Notes under the pieces: model-generated | Databases searched by the model: none | Told to the model about the DNA's origin: nothing | Seen by the model: the letters and a program-made list of their open reading frames with translations, nothing else | NCBI GenBank assembly: GCA_050084985.1 | Contig: JBITNC010000001.1 | Location: 189,844,001 to 189,908,000 of the forward strand | DNA from: Nageia nagi | Lineage: Eukaryota > Pinophyta | DNA: 64,000 bases | Direction of reading: 5' to 3' | Shown: positions 14,036 to 26,200 of the stretch, piece after piece | Layout: every line of letters begins with the position of its first letter | How positions within the stretch are numbered: position 1 is the first letter of the stretch | Position numbers and translations under genes: made by a program

Positions 14036-14126
14036 ATTCATTAATTTATAGAATATACTCATAAACATGGCCTAAAAATATGGAGTTGAGGTCATGTTTA
14101 TGAGTATATTCTATAAATTAATGAAT
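14036..14126. repeat. 34-bp perfect inverted repeat (hairpin)
   Basis: Bases 14036-14069 are the exact reverse complement of 14093-14126, separated by 23 bases. The arm starts ATTCATTAATTTATAG and ends CATAAACATG. The flanking bases are nearly complementary too. It could be the joined ends of a small inverted-repeat transposon or a cruciform-forming site. Confidence 0.9.
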
Positions 14127-14144
14127 ATAGTTATATAATAATAA

Positions 14145-14147
<3 letters not shown>

Positions 14148-14187
<40 letters not shown>
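14148..14187. repeat. (AT)n microsatellite
   Basis: About 20 uninterrupted AT units lie just after the inverted repeat. Confidence 0.95.
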
Positions 14188-14189
<2 letters not shown>

Positions 14190-15300
14190 AAGACTTCCAA
14201 CATGAGATGAATTGGTATATGACTTAAAGAAAGTTTCAATAGGTTGATCATATTGGTGGAGGTGGTAAGTAATTAGTGATATTTTATGTACTTTTAATTC
14301 ATTTTATTAAGTAATTAATATTTTTAATTAATATTTATTTATTAACATTTATTTAATTTTTAATTGCATTAGAATTTATCACTACTACCACTTGGAGGTT
14401 GAGGATAAGAGTGGTGGTGGTAGTGATCATGATGATATTACTCATAGTGATGATCCAACTAATGATTTTTATGAACTTAATAGTGATTGTGATTTATATT
14501 GTTCGTGATGTTGATTTGTAATACATTATGATTTGATATTATGATACATTTATATCTTGAATTTCAAATTTATACATTGAATTTCATATTTAATATGTAT
14601 ATTTATTTATTTATTTATTTAATTTAATTCAATTTAATAAAATAAATTAATCTTATAAAAATTTTTAAAAAAAACCATTAAAATACAATATAAAAAGTAT
14701 GCAAAAAATGAGAATTAATAAAGAAATTAAATTAATTTTGCAAAAAAAACCATTAAAATATAATATAAATAAATATAGAAAAAATAAAAATTAATTTATA
14801 AACAAATTAAAGTTTTTCCTTTGAAGATAAATCTGATTAATATAAAAATTTCATTTTTGATGCTCAAAATGATGCAATGTTTTGGGTATTATTGATGCAA
14901 AATTATATAATAATGATACTATAGAAGATTCTACATGTGGCTATAACTGATGCAAAATGTATTTTTATGACGCCTATTATGACGACGCATGACGTTATGC
15001 CAAATCACTTTTTTCTAATGCATAATATGATGCTTAGTGATCAAAAATGAGATGCAATATGATGCTAAATATGGTATCATATCACATTTTTTATGATGTT
15101 AAAAGTGACTTTATTAGTGATGTATACATTAGCATCAAATTTAGTGGTGGTATTTTGGAAAAAAAAAATGGAAAAAAAAAAAAGAATTTGATACACACTC
15201 TAACATTAAATCAGGTTTGTGTTGTAGTGAAACCTTTTTACAATTTTTGCAACTATCTATAGAGAAATTACAATAAAAAAAATGTGAGAAGTTAACTTCA

Positions 15301-15440
15301 TTACATGTTAGGCATCTCCTTTGATGAGTGATTAGGCTCTATTCAAATCAACCATGTGAATTGCTCCTCGTTACGTCTTAAGCGTCTCCTTTGGTGAGTG
15401 ATTAAGCTCTATTCCAATCAACGGTGTGAATTGCTCCTAG
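15301..15440. repeat. 70-bp tandem duplication (two copies)
   Basis: 15301-15370 and 15371-15440 match with about ten changes and no length change. Each copy includes TCTCCTTTGRTGAGTGATTA and ends GTGAATTGCTCCT. No coding potential was seen. It lies between the CACTA terminus and the WAT1-like remnant. Confidence 0.85.
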
Positions 15441-15559
15441 ATCATGGCACACCATGAAAACAATCTGAAGCCTTGATTTTTAGGCTGTGAACAAATTTGT
15501 TCACAATATGTGAGACAAGTATTACATGAGCAATGAATGTTGAACTAAGTTAAGTTGTT

Positions 15560-15823
15560 TTAATCTTTATTATGTTCAAGAAAGATGAAAACCGTTATAA
15601 GATTCGTTATACAAACCCAAGAGAATGGCTTGACCACCACCCAAAATGCTGTTAAAAATCCAAGCTCTGAACCGTCTCTTTCCACCTTCAAATTCAAATT
15701 CGAGTCAAATGGCTTCTTGTAGATTGAAGAAGCTGTACCGAACGGAGGAGCAACGAAAGTACACCTTTCAGGAAACCCATTACTGTTCATCAAGACGTGA
15801 ATAGATCGCTGCACAAACAACAA
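15560..15823 (-). CDS. Unidentified antisense ORF, 87 codons
   Basis: An open frame in a segment of higher GC than its surroundings, with ordinary amino-acid composition (for example SNGFPERCTFVAPPFG). I do not recognise the product. It lies on the strand opposite the WAT1-like exons, about 90 bp upstream of the first of them. No promoter or splice signals could be assigned. It could be a fragment of another gene captured next to the WAT1 remnant, or a chance ORF in an intron. It has no stop in 87 codons in an otherwise stop-rich region, which is the only evidence for coding. Confidence 0.25.
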   Translation of the reverse strand: MLFVQRSIHVLMNSNGFPERCTFVAPPFGTASSIYKKPFDSNLNLKVERDGSELGFLTAFWVVVKPFSWVCITNLITVFIFLEHNKD

Positions 15824-15915
15824 TCCATGATGGGCTTCAGGATTTGTAAATCGGAGGGCACTTTCATATGGCCTAGCATGGCTCCTCTGATAACAATCAA
15901 TTGAACGAAATGCAG

Positions 15916-17215
15916 GGACTGGTCATAAAGAGGTATCCGGGACACTTATCCTTGACAACACTTTCATGTCTCATTGTAGGAGTGCAGTCTGCTGTAGTCT
16001 ATTTTATATGTGAGCATGATAAGTTGGATGTATGGGCTGCGAGCACTATTCAGATCTTCAGTGTATTATATGCTCTAAGAATGTAGTCAATAAATTTTTC
16101 CTGACTAGATAAACGCTTTATGGATACGAAAGAGTGAAATGCAGATGTTATCGCTCCGAGAATTCTCACCCAGTAAGTTAGAGAGAGATTAGAACATGGG
16201 CAGGTGGAATAAAGTACCAGTGTTAAAATTTGAATAAACAGCTTAAAAACCAACAGCAATATCTTTTTTATAACTTTTATAATGTGATTTAAAGTATTGG
16301 CGATCAATGTTTGTAGGGAATATTGTGTTCAGCAATTGGGTTCTTCATACAAGGTTGGTGTATAGAGAAGAAAAGACCTGACTTTGCAGGGGTCTTCAGT
16401 CCACTATGTACTGTATCAACTGTTTTCTTGGAATTCATCATACTTCATGTGGGAAGGTTAGTCTTTATCCAAACCTCTTTCTTAAATCCGTTATACCGAT
16501 GTGATGGGCATTCATACATATTGAGGGTTTTTTTTGTAAACAAATTCTAACAGATAAGAGTTGGAGCCTTGGAACCAAACATCTTCCTTTTAAAATCCTT
16601 ATAGTGAGAATAAAACAAATAAATTAGGTCTACCAACTATTAAGTCTAACAAACCTATAATATATCTATATAGGCGCCTCCTTGTTCTTTTCTGGTCGTC
16701 GGGTTTCTTTTGTTAAAACTAAACTTTGGAATTTCAGCAAAAGAAAGAATATATACAGATTCATATCTGGGAAAAGAAGTTCACAATGGCAATATTTAAA
16801 CAATTACATTCCCTAGAGTAATCCATGATGAATAAGCTTATTTCATTGGATGAGTAAAACATGTATATTATTTAAACGTTCCTACCAGTCTCAAACAATA
16901 TCGATTCTCCATTTTAGAATTTTTGTGCTTGTTTTTATAATATTGTAATTCTTTGTTGATTTCTTTGGGTTTGATTTAGTGTTCTTTTTAATTGGTAGTG
17001 TTTCGGGGACGATTCTGATTATTGTTGGACTTTATTCGGCATCATGGGGAAAAGCAAAGAATCATAAGAAGCAGCCCGAAAACATGCAAGATCAAGATGG
17101 AGAAGCCCAGGAAATCAATAATATTCATAATTCGCAGCCTTCCAAAAAGAAGAGCAATAGTGATGACCTTCCTTTCAGTGCTTCTCATGTGAAAAAAGAG
17201 GACAACAATGTCTGA
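15916..17215 (+). pseudogene. WAT1/nodulin-MtN21-like transporter, last three exons
   Basis: WAT1-related proteins are plant EamA-family membrane carriers with ten helices. Three exons of the C-terminal EamA half are readable. Exon a, 15916-16074, follows acceptor TGCAG (VIKRYPGHLSLTTLSCL, ending at LYA). Exon b, 16317-16456, follows acceptor TTGTAG (GILCSAIGFFIQGWCIEKK, then FSPL) and has donor GTTAGT. Exon c, 16999-17215, follows acceptor GGTAG (SVSGTILIIVGLYSASWGK plus a hydrophilic Lys/Asp/Asn tail and TGA). Phases fit: 0, then 2. An AATAAA lies at 17244. The donor after exon a is CTAAGA instead of GTAAGA. The loop before exon c looks a few residues short. Upstream exons are absent from the window. 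It is either a truncated pseudogene or the end of a gene with a giant, transposon-filled intron. Confidence 0.8.
16075..16080 (+). other. Destroyed 5' splice site of WAT1-like exon a
   Basis: The codon phase and the family's exon break place the donor here. The sequence is CTAAGA where GTAAGA would be a perfect plant donor, so a single G-to-C change removes the GT. The next GT (16083) would add eight bases and break the frame. Confidence 0.6.
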
Positions 17216-20200
17216 TGTTAATATTAAAAATTAAGAATCAGAAAATAAATGAAAAGTAGTAACTATTTTTTTTAAATGTATATAATTAAAAATAGTTACA
17301 AATGTTGTATATATGGATAGCTTTTTTGTAAATGTTCATCATAGATCTTTTCTTTCATTGTAATTTAAAATTAGTTTTGATATACCTCTTTATATATCAA
17401 AAAAACACCTAGAGATATCATTCTTTACACATCTATCTCATTTTTTGATATTTTTTGGTATTTATTTTAATGTTAATTTATTAATTTATTTATGTTACAT
17501 ATTATTTATTTTATATGTTATTCTAATGTTATAATTATATTTTTGAAGCCAACATTTAACAGATGGGGTTCTCTACTCCACCCTATGCTGCAGCTACGTT
17601 AAATACTTGTTTGTAGAGGGAGAATATAAAATGTGCATATAATTTTATAAATTGTTTATATAAATATATTTACATTTTAAAGATAATTTTGAATGTATGT
17701 TATTTTATAATTTTTATTTTTATTTTTTATATTTATCTTTTGTTGATTAAAAGCTATCATTTATTTTATTTTTTATACTAGAGGTGAAAGAAATTTGTTA
17801 AGTATATATTTGAATTTCTTTTATGCAATATTGTAATATTTAAAAAGATTAAATAACTTTGTCAACCCTCACGTAATATGATTTTAACAATTTACATTTC
17901 TACTTTACTAGTATTTTCAATAATTAGCTCCTACTCTCCTATTTGATCAAATTTTTCATCTTTTTTACTTACATAAGTTATAATCTTACAACTATAGAAA
18001 ACAATTTAATATACTTTATAGATATACTTATGAAAGCTTAGATAAATTAGAATGCAAATATTAAGAATTTTAATTATTCTAAATATCCCTATCTTGATAT
18101 ATAATTCATAATTTTATAAGAGAGTTCTAATATATTTTAGAGTTGTGCTTATGAGAGCTTAAATAAATATTAAGAATATTTGTTATTATATTTATACCTA
18201 TTTTAAATCAAATTCATATTAAGTTTGAATATCAAATTCCATTAGAAATTTTATTCATAGTAATATTAAACACTCAATTCAATTGTAAGAATTAAATTAC
18301 CAATTACACTTTAGAAATGAAAAGTTCAACTTATTTAAAAAATTTATATTTATTTTTGAATTATAAACATTATTTACAAATTAGGTTATATATATATATA
18401 TATATATTCAAATTATAAAATTCATTTTTATCTCTAATGAACTAGATCATATATATCGTATTCTTACTAAAGTATATAGGTAATCAATAGGTTTGTAGTC
18501 ATTTAAATTTAGATTTGATAGATGAAGAACATTGAAGTAACCAAATCTCACTTGTGTAAATATTAACATTTATTATAGTTTGATTATCATTAGTGTTGAT
18601 TATAATTGGTATTAAATTAATTATTATGGTGTAGGCATCTCCCTTGGCAATTCAAGTGAAAAAATTTAGATCAATGGTTGTTGATGACCTTCAGACCATG
18701 CCCGATGATGAAATAAAGTTGAGCCATTGATTTACTATACGAGCACACATATTGTATTGAGGACATGTGTCTTCTCTTATAGAATAAAGACAAACCAACT
18801 AACTATAATGTTGCGAGTTTAATGACTACCTATCGATGAAAATGTCTACTCCTTATATAGCCAATCAATTAATCCCTTTACCACTAGACTAAACTACAAT
18901 GCTTTTTAGTTACAAGGAGTGTCCATGATGTGTCCCAAGAAAGTTGCTACAAGGTAGTTAGCATATTGATAGCCTACACAAATGGGCCAATCATGTCTCC
19001 ATAACTTGGAGATAAATAGACTATCGAATAGTGCATGAACCTTATGTTGGGAAGATTTTAGCTTTGTATGTAAATTTTATACAAGTTTATGCTTTTTTAT
19101 TTCATACACTCTTTATTTGAAGGCTTTCTCATCCCAATCCTTCCTTCTTTCACCATTATAAATGCCTCACTTTTTTCTAAAGCTTTAGATGTTGTACTAA
19201 TGTTTAGTGGTGTAACCGAATTTGATCACATGATCTAGAGGTCGATAGAAATGTCTATTGATTAAAGTTGTAGTACAAAGAAGAGGAAATAGAAAGATAG
19301 TTGAGTCTTGTATGGATTTCATACATTTGGAGACTTAGATACCTTACATATTTTGATGGCCCATTTCAAGATACTATTCATGATATCTTGTAGGATTTTT
19401 CCAAATAGGAACCTTAGGGTCTTGATAATATGTTGACCTAATCTTTGGTGCTCGAGATTGATGATAACCAACCATATGATTGGATTTCACTCCTCATCAT
19501 GGAAGAGGCAATAAGAAAAGATCATTGCCCCCATTGTGATCAATATCATTGCATAGGTGAGGAATATATATACATAATGTATATGTCACTTTATGTTTTG
19601 GATATGCATGCATTTTGAATGGATTTTGTTATCAATATGGTGCCACCATTTGGTATGTAAGAAGAGGTATCACTTTATCATATTAGTGTAAGGAGAGAGA
19701 GGATTTAGCAAGGGAATTTTGGATATGAAAATGCATATGTTGCATGGAATGATTCACTCCAATGATTTGATCTTGAGCTTAAATTCATGACTTGCACTAG
19801 CGTAGATCATTTGCAATTTGAATAAACTTTTATATTATGCATATGAATTCATATCATGCTGATAAATTCTTACTTACAAAAAAGTGAGCATGGAGTCGAC
19901 ATGCCATTCTTAGACCTAAAATTGAGCCTTATAACTTACCTCAAACCCCCATCGACATGCACTTTTTCCGTTAGAAAAAATGAAGTAGTGTGAGTCGATT
20001 GTTGTATCATAAAATGACATGTCAATCCTGAATCACTAATAAGTAGGTTCAATAAATGTGGTCTCTTACCTTTTTCATAATAGCGCTCAATTATTTCATC
20101 TTAGTATACATTAATCCAATCCCATTCTTCCATAAATCTCCTAAAATAGATACATATAGAAGCCCTAGATGGAAGTAAGATCTCTCAACCCTACTACCTA

Positions 20201-20930
20201 CTCTGAATATGCTTATGTTGTTGGATAAAGTCCCATCTTCAAGCATATTCGCTTGCCTCATGATCATTCTTTTAGGATTCTTAGAGCTTTTGCTTGTGCA
20301 TCTCTAATGCCCAATTAGGTAGAGGAGTAGAGGGGATTGATTTATCAAGAAATTGATAATTGAAAAAAAGCCAATTATTTTTCTACAACGTACCCATTGC
20401 ACTTTGCAATAGCTAGTTTTAAATAGTTATGTATTTAATTTGTTATTGCATGTTGCATCACTGAACAATATTTATTTATTACAAAGCAACTTAAAATATT
20501 TGCTACAATTCCACCACCTTCATTTAGAAATCTACTCAACTACAAGACCAAAATTCAAGTATTTTATTAAACCTTTCTATAGTTTCTATCGATTACTTGT
20601 AGGTATCATAACCAAATGACTACATCTCATAGTAGAATGATTACATCTCAAAGTCATTCATTTATGAAATGCATGTGTTCAGCTATGAGACACAACTATT
20701 TGACTTTGAGATGTAACTATTTGGGTGCATTTTATAACCACTTTATTGTAAATATAATTATTTGACTACATTTCATAGATTCTTGGTAGAAAATGCTAGT
20801 CGATTGTAAATGTAGTTGCTTAATTGTAAATGCAACTCTTGATTGCAAATAGAATTGTTCAATTATAAATATTTAAAATAATAATTAGATGTTTAATTTT
20901 CTAATTACATTTTTTATTTTAAAGCTTTAG
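17216..20930. other. AT-rich intergenic sequence, no gene seen
   Basis: I found no coding exon, transposon terminus or RNA gene here. It contains a short (TA)n run near 18383-18406, and between 20600 and 20880 several loosely repeated words such as TGTAAAT and ACATCTCA. The stretch at 18640-19800 has a slightly more balanced base composition but only short, stop-broken frames. It may be an old, unrecognisable transposon. Confidence 0.5.
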
Positions 20931-21930
20931 AAGTTTGCAAGGTAATGGATAAGGAAGGAATTACTGAAAATAAAATAGAAATCAAAAGTATATTGGATGA
21001 TGTATTAAACAAGGTAACATGTTTCCTTCTTTTCAAGTATAAATGATATCAATTTTGTAAAAAAATATTGTAAATGTTTGAAATATAATAAATGATAATT
21101 ATTATTTGGTTGATAATTTAAAGTAGTCACAGATAAACTTTTTATTGATATTGTAGAAGTGTTAAAAAAAAACATACTCTCATCCAAGTTGGTATGTTTT
21201 TGTATTTGGTTATAAAAATCCAAAAAGGTTATTGTTGACTTTTAATTTTAATTTTAACATGAATTTAATAATTTTGTAAAAGTTGATGAACTTCAAAAAG
21301 ATGATAATATAACACTAAAATTGAAGAAAAAGAGGTGTAAAATGTTATCATATTTTGGGCAGTTGCAAAATACTAAATCATAATATGTATCTACAAATAA
21401 AGGTGTGAATTATATTATATATTATTTTTATATTATTAGAGTTAACAATAATAGTTTAATAAATAATAAGTTAAATTAAATTGTGAATTTATATTATATT
21501 GTTCATTTCTATAAATTTGTAAAATAATCAATTCTATTTATATAGTATATATGATTTTGTTATAGATTATCTTTTTTTTTTCAAAAAATAACTTTGAACA
21601 AAATAGATGTCAGTAAGATCAATATGATAATGAAGTGACACCACTAGAAGATATACAATTAGAATATGCTTCTTTAATTGAAAATACTTTTCTCAATGAA
21701 CCTAATATCATTCAATCAATTTTTAAAAATGCAAATCATCATGCACTTGAATTAGACTTATATATTGATATCACTAATCCAATCTCATATAAAAAGGAAA
21801 AATCTTCTCAATGGTCTAATCAAGAAACCACTCCAAATGATAAGGGTTCAACATAGTCAAATATAAAAAATAAATAGATATACTACTGGTAGACGTTTTA
21901 AGTTTGATTGGGTAGTTTAATACCCATTTA
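20930..21930 (+). pseudogene. Unidentified exon-like blocks, possible split gene or transposase fragment
   Basis: Four coding-like blocks occur in order, separated by AT-rich, intron-like sequence. They are 20930-21015 (VCKVMDKEGITENKIEIKS, followed by GTAACA like a donor), 21283-21380 (VDELQKDDNITLKLKKKRC), 21635-21856 (acidic, starting MTPLEDIQLEYASLIEN and ending at a stop), and about 21885-21960 (RRFKFDWVV, then YPFTEPIIQYDN). The last has a faint look of the basic/aromatic start of hAT- or zinc-finger-associated transposases. That is only an impression. The right side is cut by the LTR at 22005. Confidence 0.3.
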
Positions 21931-22004
21931 CTGAACCAATAATTCAATATGATAATTATTGATCACAAGAGTGCAACCCTGGTGACTCCATCACTTTTTC
22001 AAGT

Positions 22005-23098
22005 TGCATCTCATCATTTAGCAATGGTTTTTCAATGAATAGGATGGTGGGATAGTGTGCTCATGATTTAATATCTCTATTCAACCTTTAGAATAAGTTA
22101 GATCCTTGTATTTTTAAGTTTAAAATTTCAATAAAGAAACAAATAAGGTAATTATAAATATTAAATAATGAGCATTAATTGGAAGTAAAAGTATAAAGTA
22201 AATGCTAAAAATAAATATATAGAAAATAAACTAAATCTAACAAGCCTAGGTGCTACTAGCCAAGGTTATAGCCCATAACTAAGACCCAAGAATAATAAAT
22301 TGGCCTATATTTAGGGTATCTTGTTTGCATTAAAATATCATAAACATAATAACGTGCACTCATAACTCTACAAATAATAAATTAAACAACCATAAATGGA
22401 ATAGGGAAAACTAATTGTATTAAACTGAAAGTATGATGGTATATGTATTATAAAGAGGCGATAATGTTCAAAGTTCGATCATCTTGCTATCTATTTACAA
22501 CTATTTATAGAGGAACAAAAAGTATCAAGAGATAAACTCCATGATTTCTATATAAGTACAACATTTAATATTTGGATGGCTATGTACAATCTTTCATATC
22601 TTACTACTACTAGCAGTGTGGTTGATGTGATTGTGAATTATCTCGATAATTTCTTTATTAAGTAGGCCACTCTAGAAATTTTATAGCAACTTTTCATGAC
22701 TACCCTTTTTGTCTTTATTCATGTTTCAACCACCTCAAATTCTTTGCACAATATGTATCAACTACAATGCCTTTGCATAATGTCTCCTTATCTTAGACTC
22801 AGCAATTGTCATTCTGACTATTTTCAATTGGTCAATATGTAACAACTCTATTAGTTATTTAGTTTATGGTTTCTAAATGAAATATTAATTTATAATGGTT
22901 GATGCAACCAATTTTGTATTTCATGGGGAAATGTGTGCCAATGTAGACCTATTATTATGGACTTGGGGGTCCCACATCTAGGTTTGATGGCCCAACTATT
23001 AGTGCTAGTATTTTCCTTATCATGAAAGTCTCTTATTTCCTCTGAGTGCCATGTGTTGCTATATTCTTCAAGATCTTCCTATTGATCGATAATTATCA
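22005..23098 (-). mobile_element. 3' LTR of Tat-like element
   Basis: It aligns over its length with 38302-39394. On the minus strand it begins TGATAATTATC after a purine-rich AAAGGAGATC tract (23099-23119) and ends near GATGCA. A TATA-type CTATAAATAG (minus) lies at 22501-22510. It is 1094 bp against 1093 bp for the other copy. The exact ends are uncertain by a few bases because short similarity continues past them. Confidence 0.75.
22501..22510 (-). promoter_or_regulatory. TATA box in Tat-like LTR
   Basis: The minus strand reads CTATAAATAG about 590 bp into the LTR. The 5' copy has a one-base variant at the same place (near 38800). Confidence 0.4.
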
Positions 23099-23119
23099 AT
23101 TTTTGATCTCCTTTATATC
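23099..23119 (-). other. Polypurine tract of Tat-like element
   Basis: On the minus strand GATATAAAGGAGATCAAAAA precedes the 3' LTR start. It is absent from the outer flank of the 5' LTR, apart from its last ten bases. Confidence 0.5.
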
Positions 23120-23299
23120 TTTTTATGTATAAGGAGGTATGGATTTTGTAAGATTCAACTAAAATTGATATTCACTAAAACCTCTAAGAATAGTTGGAGC
23201 ATTTATAAAATGAGAAATCAAACCTTGAGTAATCTGGTTGAGATTCATCAAGTAATTTATTTCCTTTTCTGAATTATACATGGATTCTACTAAATGGAT

Positions 23300-26200
23300 G
23301 TGTTTTTTCATGATGTTCACCCATTATACAATTAATTCTTCAATATTTCCTTCCTTCTATAGTGGTGGTAATATTTTTTCATCAACATAGGTTAATTCTT
23401 TCTCAATATAATCCTTTTGTAACTTAATGATTTCTTATTTATATCTTAATTCTTATCATAATTTTAGTATATGATGTGTTCTTACAATTTTTACTAGTAA
23501 AGCCTACTTAGAATCCTATGAGAAATGAACAATATCTTCTATTATGGCCATTGCTACCCATTTATGTACCTAGTTAATATCATCAACACTTATATTTTTA
23601 TACGTTGATATATTCCATAAAAACTTGCAAATATGGTTATTACTTTCTCTAAATCTTCTAATACTTGTATGATTTTCATAAATATCAAAAAAAATTCAAT
23701 TAAGCAATCTACTAATGTGAATTTTGATTCAACCAATATTTCTATCAAGTGATGACTACATCTTTTTAGAGAAGATCTAGCTTTCTCTATATCTTATAGT
23801 TCCTTCTTCAATTTATGTAATTTCTCTTTCCCAAACTCTATTAATTTCTTCTTTAAATATTCTTCTCAAGTTTTTCTTTCTGCAAGCTTCATATTTATGG
23901 CTTCTATCAATGCACCAACTTTTTTCATCTTTGTCTACCTATCCTAGTTGATAGTATTTAGTTTTTTTCTAAGGCTCATATTTCCAACCTATAAAGCCTT
24001 CCTTATTTTCATCAATATTCTCTTCCTTTTCTCTATTTAACTTTTTAATCAAAGAGACAACTTTAGCCTTTACCTTCTCCAATTTTCTTCCCATTATTTC
24101 AACTGTTAGCACCAAATACACTCTTTGGTCATAAATGAGAGCTTTTTCCATATGATTTTGAATTATGGTTGGCTACAGTTGCTTCTCCATAGAGGTGCCT
24201 TGAATTGGCATGATTCCCATCTATGTCACTCCTTATTCACTCAAACTAGTCATTACCTAGATTTGATATTCAAACAACTTTGGCTTTTTGGTGATTCTCT
24301 TTTACCAATTGAAGGTTTTTGTTATCTTTGTAAATATGGTCATTATATCTCCCATATTTGTTTGATGCAGTACCAACCATTTATTAATACTCAAAATCTC
24401 TAATGTTTACTTTGAATAACTTCCTATTAAGAGATTATACAACTCTTTTGTTACTTTATTTATGTTTGTGGGTTGTTTTGATCCCCCATTGTTACCTTGA
24501 TCTATTTTGCTACTAGATTTGATATTATATTATCCTTCATATTTCTATCATGTTCTTTATTTTCTTTGCTTTTTTGTAACCTTTCAACATCTACAGTCTC
24601 TTATTTCCTTGTATATCTCCTAATCCAAATGGTATTGGTCCCTAAAGTTATAATCTAGATGGTGAAGGTACATTAAATTTTTCAAAAATTCCTAAGTTTA
24701 TTCTGATTAAGAAGCTTGACCCTGATTTTTATGAACTCTTATTTTTATTGGTTTGGGTTGCTTAATCTCTTGTCTTCCCCTAGTTTTTTTTTAGCTTGGA
24801 TTTATTATCTTTATTTTCCTTTTTCCTTGTTGGTTTTATCCTCTAGGTATTTTAGTTCCCAATCCTAGGGAATTTTCTTTTATTATTACTTTTGTATATT
24901 GGATTTGCAATGATGTTTGCTTTCTATATTTTCTTCATTTTTCTTATGCCAAAATTTTTTTCTTGGAAGTGTCAATCTCAAACTTCTACTTTTTAGCTGT
25001 TGATTGTTCTTTTTATTCCTCCTTTTCCTCCTCCTCCTCTTCTTCTTCTTCTTCTTCAAAATACTCATGACTTCTACTTGGCATAACATCATCCATTAGA
25101 TCTACATCATATGTTGCAAACCTCACTTCATCTCCTACAAATTAACCAAATTTTATATATTATGTGTTCTTTGAATAACATGCTTCATAACAAAAGTGTA
25201 CAAAGTAGTGTTTCTATGTAGAGATCCATCCATGTTCTTCCAATTGGTACAATGAAGTTTTGGCAAGCACAAAATCTATCCTTTTATTGCTCCATAACTT
25301 TTTATTTAACTAAATATTCCTTTATTTTCTTATGGTCTAACCCATTACTTCTAAAGTCATCATAAATATTATGCAAGGATATTTCATAAATCCTCTAAAA
25401 TACTTAAGAGGCTCCCTAGAGTACTTCATGTTCATCAATTTTCCTTACATATTATAGTAATTAGATTTATGTTGTAATGAAATTGGGTAAAATTAATGGA
25501 GTAGAGGAAAACCCATATGTTAAGATAATAGTCCTATCCTTCATGAAGTACCAATCCCCCACTTCCATTCCTTTAGTTTGCAAAAACAAATTGCATACCT
25601 AATCCAACCTTTGGGGTAGTGATCCAACTAGTTCCTCACATATTGATGCATAGAAGAATTCTATGAATTCATAATAGGATCCACTATTATTCTTTATTCT
25701 TAACATATGACATCTAAAATCTATTCCTTATCCTAGTGATTCAGGATTTACTAGCACCTTTGTAAATACAATCAGATTTTGATACAATGCCAACCAGACT
25801 AGGTACGTTGAGTGCCTAAACTCTCCTCCCTTATATAGCATTGATATATGATAATGAATTTCTTATGATATTATCCCCTCCTAGTAAAAGTTGCATAATA
25901 GCATAGCTCGATCTACCATATTTCTATCTCCTTCGTATAACAAAAACTAATTATGCCAATACTTCTTGGATTCTTGGGTTCTTGAAGCTAGCGATTTTCA
26001 TATTTTTTTAAATTTCCTTAACCAATTCTTGATATTATTCTTGTAGAAATTCTAGGACCATATCATAATCAATTGTCATACATCTATCAACTTTAGCTCT
26101 TATTTGTACCATTTTCAATTCTTGCTCTGTATAACCTATTGGTACATAGAAGGCCTCATTAATAATGTCCTAATAGTAATAAATGAATAATTTATCACCA

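Larger units (their letters stand above)
13507..15229 (+). mobile_element. Probable CACTA-type DNA transposon remnant (right end)
   Basis: The right end reads CAGGTTTGTGTTGTAGTG (15212-15229), the reverse complement of a CACTACAACACAAACCTG-type terminus. Inside it, 14850-15075 holds many scattered TGATGC/GATGCA words, like the sub-terminal repeats of CACTA elements. Two short coding-like pieces are visible: 13614-13740, and 14393-14508, which is acidic and ends in a stop. I could not identify either. No matching left terminus was found, so the left edge is only the end of the gypsy LTR. A different DNA element is possible. Confidence 0.45.

Noticed and set aside
24125-24403. 92-codon plus-strand ORF
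   Set aside because: Antisense to the minus-strand coding region of the Tat-like element, no known domain.
25020-25060. Lysine/arginine-rich ORF 24886-25092 as a gene
   Set aside because: It is a shifted frame of the Glu run in the accessory coding region of the Tat-like element.
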